Shown here in pieces: positions 56,191 through 64,000 of a stretch of 64,000 nucleotides of DNA. Under the pieces are notes generated by a model, which saw only the letters and a list, made by a program, of their open reading frames with translations, was not told the DNA's origin and ran no database searches. Each line of letters starts with the position of its first letter. Position 1 is the first letter of the stretch. This DNA comes from Myrica gale (taxonomy: Eukaryota; Streptophyta; Magnoliopsida; Fagales; Myricaceae), in contig OZ005619.1 of assembly GCA_963930655.1 (NCBI GenBank), forward strand, positions 2,958,501 through 3,022,500. Reading direction: 5' to 3'. The position numbers were made by a program, and so were the translations under genes.

Positions 56191-58059
56191 TTGCTTATAC
56201 AAAAAAGGAAAAGAAAAACTCTTCCGACTCCTTGCTTGTTCTATGGGATTTAGGTTAGAGCCTAGGCCCATGGGAGGGGAGAGAACCTTCCCCATGGGGG
56301 GGTGTAGCCAGTTGACCCTTCCCATCAACTTCTGTTTTGATCTTTTAATACGAGGAATGAGAAGGTTTTGATGGAGGGGAATTCCGTTCTTCCTCATTTA
56401 GGAGGCCAAACCCAAAGGGAGAGGACCCTAGCAGAATAATGAAGACCTGGGCTCTAAAATTGGCCATGGCCCACAGCCTATGCGGCCCAGGGAAGGGCCT
56501 AATAAAGAAGTAAAAAGGGAATGGAGTCAATGGACACCCTCCTTATGACGGATCCAATCTACTCTGCAGAAGTGCAAGATATAAGGAGGATCTTCTAAGA
56601 AATAGAGAATAATCACGAAGAAACATATCCTTTTTTCTTCTTTTTCTAAATCTCACACACGGAATTAATTTGAGTTTCAGAGATTGACCCCACGGGGCAG
56701 CCCTCACCATTTCTTCAAATTTGAAGGTTCTTCACTGTTTTTCGTTCTAACCTAGCTCCCTCGGACCGTCTGTCAAGTGGATTTTGTGATTTGCCGGGTA
56801 ATTTTAACTTCATCAGGTTTCATTAAAGTCTATGTCTCGTGAGGAAATCTCATCAACTCATCAAGCGCTGTAAGGGTTGTATATATTAAGAGAATCAATC
56901 CCTTTGATTCAAGCACGGCAGAGGTGAACCAGAACCCCAGTCAATAGAACACAACAATATTTGAATTCGTCTTTTATTAGGATTTGTATGTGGCAGGTGG
57001 GCAAGGCACCTTTGTCTGTTTCGGCAACTAGAAAACGTTGTCTTGGTCATGAGAATTTAGATCTGACATTCAACGTATCTAGTGGACAATGATGGCGCAC
57101 CCTCCCTGTTTTTCTAGTGTAACAAAATATGTCCAACTGAGACTCTCACCCACTAAAGGGACTACCCACTCCTTTCTCCCAACGGTTGGACATGGCCCTC
57201 TTGCTTCCTCCCGACGGTTAGAAAAATAATTTTGTCCATTCTTTTCTTGTTTGTTTTTTTTCCACACCAAGAATTGCACATTCAATTATGACATTGCCTT
57301 TTCATTCTATATTGCATAAGGTAGGTAAGTGAACTTTTCGTAAGCAGTTGGATGTCTGTGTCGAATCTCCAAACCATGAATGAACATAGAGACTAAGACA
57401 TCTACATGTGAAACATATCTTCGTACTCCTCCTATCACGTCAATCAATGAATCGATAATATATATATATAGCTTAGCAACCTTTCTGAGCGTGACTATAA
57501 GAGCATCCTGTAGCAGAAGTCCGATTTGAGTCATAGAACTGTCCACTGAACAAGATCGTCACGACAGCACTAGCCAGACTATCAGCCAGTTTCAACCTAT
57601 CCACTAGGCCGAAGGTCAGTCTGTCATCACAGCACCACAATTCAACAAGTTTTATGAGTTGCATGTTTCATTTAAGAAGGCTTTGTCTGAAGTGATTATG
57701 GGTACAGTGATTGAATTTGCCACGGGCAGACTGTGCATCTCAGATGGAAGTGTAATCGAGCATGGTGGGTCAGAATTGGGAAAGGAAACATACTGCAGCA
57801 TATTCATCCATTAACTTTGGGAAAGAAAAAAGGATAATCGATATAAATAGGTCCCAGTGTTTATGTAACCTTAATTAAAGGGCATACAAGTGGAAATACG
57901 ATGCATTAATGTACCCTGAGGAAGCCAAGAGGCAGCGGTGTTGTATATAACTCTGAATCTTGGATTATACCAAGAAATGGGGGAAAAGACAAGTCATTAG
58001 AACATCAGGATTAGAATGACTATGGAATGTATAGGAGGGAAGAAGGGTGAAAATACGGT
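56191..58059. other. Intergenic region with retroelement-like debris
   Basis: The block 56420-56880 (TCTTCTAAGAAATAGAGAAT, ATTGACCCCACGGGGCAGCC) has the look of a solo LTR or LTR fragment but its ends are not defined. The rest to 58059 shows no conserved frame. Short open frames such as 57307-57546 (-) have no recognisable similarity. Confidence 0.35.
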
Positions 58060-58800
58060 TTAGATCCAAACAACATTTAGAAAGGGGTGAATACGTGCTC
58101 ACCCTTAATTAATATTCGAAGAGATAGTTTCTTAACACTTTCAAAATCTATCAAGTCTAGATCTAGACAAATATCAACACATTCAACAACATTATAAGCG
58201 GAAATATAAATTAAACTTCATTCACACAAAGAGGAGATTTTTGTTGATGATAGTGAAAAACTTTTGAAGAACTCTTCAAAAAAAAAAAAAATCAATCCGA
58301 ACTATTACCGTCATCTAAAATCTACTAAGAAGAAATCTTCGCAAAATTCAAACACAACAAAACCTTTATAGAATCTTAACACCTTATTGTAATAATAAGG
58401 ATGACTAATTCAAATCCGCACCAAGCGAAAACCACCTTAGAACTTTGAGACTCTTCTTCTGGATGCTTCATGGAATGAACTCGTTCCACAACACTAGAAC
58501 TCCAGCCACTAAACTCCTCCAGAACTCTGAGGGTTTCAAAGGGAAAGTTGGTATTTTTGGTGATTCAAAGAGAAACTTTTGAACAATTTATATCTCAAGC
58601 GTATAGATTTTTCTTCTCTCTCATTGGAAGCTCAAAGATATAACAATACAACCTCCTTAGGATTCGTTAGCCCAAAGTACATGAAAGTTATCTTGGAAAA
58701 TATGGAAATTAGGTTTCTGAAAAAGGCATGATTTCTACTGTACTCCAACTACGAGTGCTTGAAAGCGTGAAAGCAGATCCATTAATAGATTAAATAGTGT
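58060..58800. repeat. LTR-like repeat remnant, copy 2
   Basis: GGGGTGAATACGTGC, GAGGAGATTTTTGTTGATGA and GTGAAAAACTTTTGAAGAAC match the order of motifs in 35030-35770. It is diverged and has no coding region. Confidence 0.45.
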
Positions 58801-59683
58801 ATTAGATTAATCCACTAGAACAAATCAAATAGTGGATTAGACTGAAAAAAAAGTAAAATCTTAACCTTTAGCAATGATTCTCGAATATCCGGATCAGGAC
58901 CATACAAGGACAATATTTTTGAAGAAAAAATGAAAATAAGAGGAAACGTAAGAAACCATCCCAAAAATATGGATAGCAGAATATAACTACAAGACAACCT
59001 CTCTTTTAGCCTTTGGTAAGAATATTCTCGAGTACTGTTAAGTTTTCTTGGCCTTCAAGAGAGAGGAAAATAGCACCAACTTGGCTCTTGAAAGTAAGAA
59101 TAGCGTTGCCAAAAAGCAAGTGCGTTCGTGATAATCAGTACTTACAAAATATTACCTGATCTAATAATTTATATTTTGTCTCAGTTATTATCTTGATAAA
59201 TTGATTTTCTGAATTCTGCAGGATAAGAACCTTGTCGCCTCCCACCCTTCTGGTATTTAATTGGCTAGATTTTTCATCAATTTTGTCCCATAATTCAAAT
59301 AGAGAACGTAGTCAATTAAAGGTATCTTACCCAGATGAAATATATGAGGATAAGAGAAATGAGACAGAGATCTGGAAAATTCTCTCTGCGTGTACAAAGG
59401 AATGAAATATAACACACGAGGGAAAAAAAACTGACTGAAGCAATCAATACCGAGAGATCATGGGAAATCTATAAGCAGGAGAAGGAAGGAAGTGAACCCA
59501 TCATCGTCGAAAGCAGTCTGTCTATACATTGAATACTAGCATCTCGTATATCCCAGAAAAGTATATACAGGGGGAAAGACAGCTAGAACAGTATAACTAC
59601 AACACCAAACAGAGGAAACAGAGAAACTCATCCTCTGTTTTATATAGATGTCAAGGGCAGCCATCTTCAAGTCAACACCATGT
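58801..59683. other. Non-coding stretch and 3' flank of the small gene
   Basis: AT-rich sequence without recognisable coding or repeat structure. The part from about 59400 to 59683 may be the 3' UTR, or further exons, of the minus-strand gene that follows. Confidence 0.4.
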
Positions 59684-59908
59684 TCAGCAAGAGATTCCTA
59701 AGGGTGATCGAGAGAGATGCCTAGTGATCTCCCGGAGCACGGGTCTCATCTCGGGCTGCCCAGGAGACCAGTCAATGATCTTCGTAGATTCTTGCTTAAT
59801 CTTCCTCACTTGGCTGTGAACTGGAGAACCCATGTGCTCAATCCCCTGATCTTCCTTTTCAATCATCTTGTTGTTGCTGCTGCTGCTGTTGTTCTTCGCG
59901 TTCTCCAT
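59684..59908 (-). CDS. Small conserved-looking plant protein, unknown function
   Basis: A 74-codon frame from the ATG at 59908. The peptide starts MENAKNNSSSSNNKMIEKED, is hydrophilic and lacks membrane segments or a signal peptide. Its C-terminal half (QVRKIKQESTKIIDWSPGQP, then EMRPVLREITRHLSRSPLGI) recalls short uncharacterised plant proteins with an RSPLG motif near the end. In those I would expect a few more residues after the motif, so the true end may lie in a further exon. A TATA box at 60048-60055 supports transcription. A codon repeat of Ser (AGC/AGT run) and Asn lies near the N-terminus. The function is not known to me. Confidence 0.5.
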   Translation of the reverse strand: MENAKNNSSSSNNKMIEKEDQGIEHMGSPVHSQVRKIKQESTKIIDWSPGQPEMRPVLREITRHLSRSPLGISC

Positions 59909-60047
59909 CTCTAGTGGACTAAAATAACCTTCACAAAACTTCCCTAGCGCTATCCCTTTCTGTGTTTCTATATATGCCTATCAACCTAGCTATAACACTG
60001 CAACTGCAAGCGCTAATAAGAACGAAAAGAACTGTGTGTGTGTTGTG

Positions 60048-60055
60048 TATATATA
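60048..60055 (-). promoter_or_regulatory. Probable TATA box of the small gene
   Basis: TATATATA on the minus strand, 140 bp before the ATG at 59908, in the context GTCTATATATACACAACACA. It would place the start of transcription near 60020 with a leader of about 110 bases. Confidence 0.5.
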
Positions 60056-61381
60056 GACAAAAACGAGAGAGCAAGAGGTCTACGTTGAGACGTAGGAGGG
60101 AAGGGAAGTTTGGTGGGAAAGTTCTATAACTTTGGATCTGCTAGAGACGACTGTTTTGGACCGTGATGAAATATCAGCTGTGGCCGTCCAACACTCTTGC
60201 TAGCCGTCGATATGGTAAAGCTCATTTAATTGATGGGTCTCCACCGGAAGGTTCAGAAAACGATGATTTTTTCATCGCCGTATTATCAAATGCCTCCGTA
60301 ATATCCCTTTAGTTTGACGTTAATGAGGAAAACAAGCAATTGGTAAATGATCATGCGAACCGAATTGGATGCTATTTCCAGTGGAATGGCCCACACAAAT
60401 TTGTGTTGGAATTTGACTGTATCAAGCATCCTAGAATACCCATTATGATTTGCCTTTTGTTTTGGGTGTGAACACTGAAACGAACAACCTTTTTAGAGTC
60501 AAAATTTGAGAGTTTTTCAAATGGCTTCAGTATTAGACTCATTCTGATAGACTTACCATACATAATTTTTCCTCGTATCCGAAAAAAACAACAAAAATTG
60601 ATTTAAGGTAGCAAAACCTTCAGGTTGGAAGTTCCAAATTTCCTCCTCTAAACCCCCTTCTTTTGTACTTGATCAATTAGAGATTAGACCATATTGGGTC
60701 AATTGATTATTAACCAAAAACACTTATTATTGAGAAGACTAATGGGTCTTTACCAATTCAAGCCATTTTTATTCCTTACCACCCATGTCCAGCGTTCAAA
60801 CCTCGAAAGCTACCCCAAACAGAACTCAAAACAGAGTAGACTTGACTCGTTTTTTGTCTCTCAAAATTTCAAATGGTAGTCAAAAGAGATATTTCGGTAT
60901 TTTGGCAAGAAGGGGTCGGCTTCTTCGTTCCAATCCACATTACGCATGCGTGCATTACGTGGGCGGTTGAGGCCCTCGCCTATCTGCGAGAGCAATGACG
61001 TGGCGTTTACGTGGTGGTTGAGGTGGTTAAGTTTGTTAAATTGGCAAGTCGGTCGTCGTAATCGTTAAGTAGAACTAAAGCTTCCACGTGGCATGTGTTT
61101 TTTCCCTCTAGCTCAGGCAATTACGTAATTTCGTAGGCAATAATTTTGTACTCTAATTTAATTTATTTATTGTCGAAAATTTGGTCACCTAGTCTGAATT
61201 TAATCTATCTACCTCCAGATTCCCAACAGATACAGAAACGGATATACTCAAAGCTAGTAGTAGCTAAGATGGCCCCATTCAACTTATTCTTTCTGGGTTT
61301 TTGAAAGTAATATTCTAGTCAAAGACGAAAGAACAATCGAGAAATTCAATATCCTCATAATTGAATCTTTCTTTTAAAGAA

Positions 61382-61384
<3 letters not shown>

Positions 61385-61455
<71 letters not shown>
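61385..61455. repeat. (AT)35 microsatellite
   Basis: An uninterrupted run of about 35 AT units. Such tracts are highly variable between individuals and often mis-sized in assemblies. Confidence 0.95.
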
Positions 61456-61459
<4 letters not shown>

Positions 61460-62403
61460 CTCTCTTAAATTAATTTTTAGAGAAAAATTACTTTAAACCT
61501 TTAAACTACTAAATCAAAACTATTAAATTTTATTAATTTGGATCCTCTAATAAATATTCAACAGTTAAAATAATACTCATATATTATAAATGAATCATGT
61601 GATAATTTTGACCGTTAAATTTTATCTTAAAATATAAATTGATTGATTTTGAAGCACTCAATATTAAAGCAGCAGTTGAGACCTTATTTAATATTACTTT
61701 GATAATTTAGTAACGAAAAATGATTTTTTTTTTCAATAATTTTTTCATGCTTATATTATATATACATAAAAGAAACTACTCCGCAATGAAGTAAACTAAC
61801 AGAAAGCAAGAAAAAAGCAAAATGGCAATTGAATTCAACAAAAGCCCCGACCCCACAAACTCTAATGGCCCTTCTAGAGTTTCGACGACGCACGCTAATT
61901 GTTCCCACGAGCTCTCAGCTTAAGTAATTGTTCCAAGGTTGGGCAGCCATGTGGTCTCTGACTCTGGGTAAAACTTGGTAGACTGGTCAAGGTACAAGTT
62001 AGCCCCACGAGTAAGACGTGAATCTTATGTGTGCGTGTGCGCCGATGCGGTAATTAGCTAGTTAGCTAGTGGGATTTAAGGGCATGCATCCAACCTGTGG
62101 GTTGAGGATTTGTACCTATTCGATCCGAAATCATGCGTTAGGCCAACCCCAAAAGAAGCTCAACTGAACCTCACCTAACTTTGTCTCAGTTGGTTCTGGG
62201 GATATCCTTTTACTTAGTTTTGATCTCTCTTTCTCTCTGTCTCAGTTTGAGGATTCCCTCGCAGTACCTTCTAGTTTTTCAATTGTTTTTGTCACTGTGG
62301 GTGGAGTTTGGATACAAGCTGGCTGGTTTTCCAAAGCATAGTCAATATCCTTCTATCTGGTCTTGAAACATGACTGATATTGGGCCAGATATCAATCCTT
62401 CTC

Positions 62404-62612
62404 AGGGTGCGTTTGCACCAACAATATTACCCAAAATATTTTCTCTCTCCTAATAAAATACTACAATATAATCTCTCTCTCTCCCATCAAAAAATATAAA
62501 AAATTACAAAAAATATAAAAAATTATCTCTCTCTTCACTTTTTCACTAAACCCAATACCAACACAAAACCCAATACCAAAAATATTTCAACACAAACACA
62601 ACCTCAACAGTG
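62404..62612 (-). repeat. Possible family A relative with terminal inverted repeats
   Basis: The left end GTGCGTTTGCACCAACAATATT and the right end AATATTTCAACACAAACACAACC are partly complementary, and the interior has a CTCTCTCTTCACTTTTTCAC block that, reversed, resembles the GTGAAAAAGTGAGGAGAGAG block of family A. It is non-coding. Confidence 0.45.
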
Positions 62613-63773
62613 TAATTCGTAATGTTTGGGTTTAGAAATTTTTAGAAAATTTTGATGGTCTCGTGGATATTGAAGTTGATTTAAGTTTTATAGAATTTTG
62701 TAAAAAAATAAGAAAAATATTGAAATATAATTGGGAGATATTAAAAGTAAAATAAAAGAGATATTTTGATTGAATTTTTAATATTAAAATGATTTAATAA
62801 AAATGAAGATATTTTTAAAATGTTATTATTATCATTTTATTTTTTTAAAATTAAAATAAATAGAAAATTATTGGCAAAGTACATCTTGATCCGTTCTTAT
62901 CTCTCTGATCACTATATAGAGTACTATGTTTCCGATCAATAGTTTTTTCTGATAATATTATAGTCTATATTTTAATCAAGAGGCATATTTTGGATTACTC
63001 AATGCTCGATCGTGTGATATTTAACAAACACAAATATTTCTATAAAACATGAGTACTAGTCTTTCTCATGTCTTGTAATTAATAGGTTTAAAATTGTCCA
63101 GTTTCTCATTATACTGCTTCAAATACATCATATTTATAGTGATTCATATTTGAGATTAATGCAATACAAATAATTGCGTAAAATGCAATAAATAACAACA
63201 ATAATGTTATAATGAAAGGTATTCATATGCTACAAAAATAGGATGTAAATTTGTTAATTAATTAGTCATACTAAATCATCATGTTCATTACATGAAAAAT
63301 GATCTCGTACGTGGGTGACAAATTTTTAGCTGTCAAACCAAAAATGATCCCGTAATACTACTTCGACACATTAATCATGTTAAGGGATTAATTTGGTGAA
63401 CAAGACCAAACCTACAATTCAATGAGTTATACTTAAAATATTACGAACTACTTGAGATATTATGATAAACCAATAAAATAATGGAACAAGATGATCAGTT
63501 GATCACCATGATCTTCTCCTTATTTTAGATAACAAGTTGCAATAAAGCTACAAGCTGCATGCCCAAAGAGTGTTGAACTTGCATGTAGGTTTCCTTAAGT
63601 AATGCCAGTCCAAACTGAAAGGAAAATTTATCAGAACAACAGTAAGAAACTTTTATTTAAAGCATTTGGTACGTAGCTAATTATCTTATTGACTGCAACA
63701 TAGAATGAGAAGAGCTCGCACATAACGTCGGGACGAGGATGCAGGTCAGGGGCATATTATGGATATCGAAGTC

Positions 63774-64000
63774 TCAAGCCGCAAAAACAAACACTCCCAC
63801 AACATAATTAGCGATTGCTCCCAACACTGTCTGTATATGTTGAGAAGGACGAGAGGCGCACGGATGGTTCCGGTGGGTGGAAAAACGTTACAAGTGACGT
63901 CTGCGAGGTCGACAGACACAACGCATGTAGATGCATCAAAGACAACACTGTCCACAAGCTTAACAACAAAATCGAAAAATCCCGTGGCATTTGTGAGAAC
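63774..64000 (-). pseudogene. Phylloplanin / pollen Ole e 1-like protein, 3' part with frameshift
   Basis: The minus-strand frame entering at the right edge reads VLTNATGFFDFVVKLVDSVV, then TCVVSVDLADVTCNVFPPTG and TIRAPLVLL. The N-A-T-G-F-F motif, paired cysteines and a terminal 'RAPL' segment are typical of small secreted phylloplanin / Ole e 1-like proteins. After APLVLL the reading frame continues oddly to a stop at 63746, while a frame shifted by one base reads QTVLGAIANYVVGVFVFAA and stops at 63774-63776. That is the hydrophobic end expected for the family. So there seems to be a one-base indel near 63835-63850, either real or a sequence error. The N-terminal part is outside the window. 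Confidence 0.55.

Larger units (their letters stand above)
60056..63773. other. Intergenic region, mostly featureless
   Basis: AT-rich DNA with the long AT microsatellite and a possible family A relative, both listed separately. The part 60900-61100 is less AT-rich with ACGTGG-type motifs but no gene. Short frames such as 60694-60879 and 62181-62366 show no recognisable similarity. Confidence 0.45.

Noticed and set aside
1..64000. CRISPR arrays, rRNA, tRNA genes, organelle DNA insertions
   Set aside because: No spaced direct-repeat array, rRNA core or convincing tRNA cloverleaf was seen by eye; a tRNAscan or Infernal run could overturn this for small RNAs.

Overview
The window is nuclear DNA of a flowering plant, almost certainly a eudicot and probably a long-lived woody one. 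It is AT-rich, has GT-AG introns, typical plant genes (PYD1, KNATM, NFXL1, cytosolic glutamine synthetase) and a heavy load of plant transposons. The species cannot be named from the sequence alone.

Host genes. The left edge holds the last two exons of PYD1 (dihydropyrimidine dehydrogenase, + strand). A small three-exon KNATM gene (KNOX domains without a homeodomain) lies at 10117-12239 on the minus strand; none of its exons exceeds 54 codons. An orphan terminal exon of an unrecognised membrane protein is at 22672-22790. NFXL1, one 3.35-kb exon, is at 37859-41206 (minus). A complete 12-exon GS1 glutamine synthetase is at 52764-55912 (+), but the splice acceptor of exon 11 reads AA instead of AG. 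A small unrecognised gene is at 59684-59908 (minus). The right edge holds part of a phylloplanin / pollen Ole e 1-like gene with an apparent frameshift.

Mobile DNA. From left to right: a Pack-MULE (1464-2690, 9-bp target duplication) carrying a BIR2-like receptor-kinase fragment; a decayed autonomous MULE (about 3223-9103) with a transposase reading right and a GRF-type zinc-finger gene reading left; a CACTA element (14084-18466) that has captured at least seven exons of a cullin-1 gene, itself interrupted by a 5'-truncated LINE; a second CACTA (18787-22044) with a perfect TGA duplication; a Ty3/gypsy chromovirus-type retrotransposon (25072-30514) with both LTRs, PBS, PPT and a GAAAC duplication; CACTA-like left ends near 31577 and 35833; an unclassified retroposon with a 14-bp duplication (33625-34433); an orphan exon of a HAK/KUP potassium transporter; a long LINE lacking its 3' end (about 47640-52260); and many fold-back MITEs, one of them directly upstream of NFXL1.

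The host genes look like unrelated neighbours and do not form a functional cluster. The strongest theme is repeated capture of host gene pieces by DNA transposons (kinase, cullin, unidentified exons). No CRISPR array, rRNA or tRNA gene was seen.
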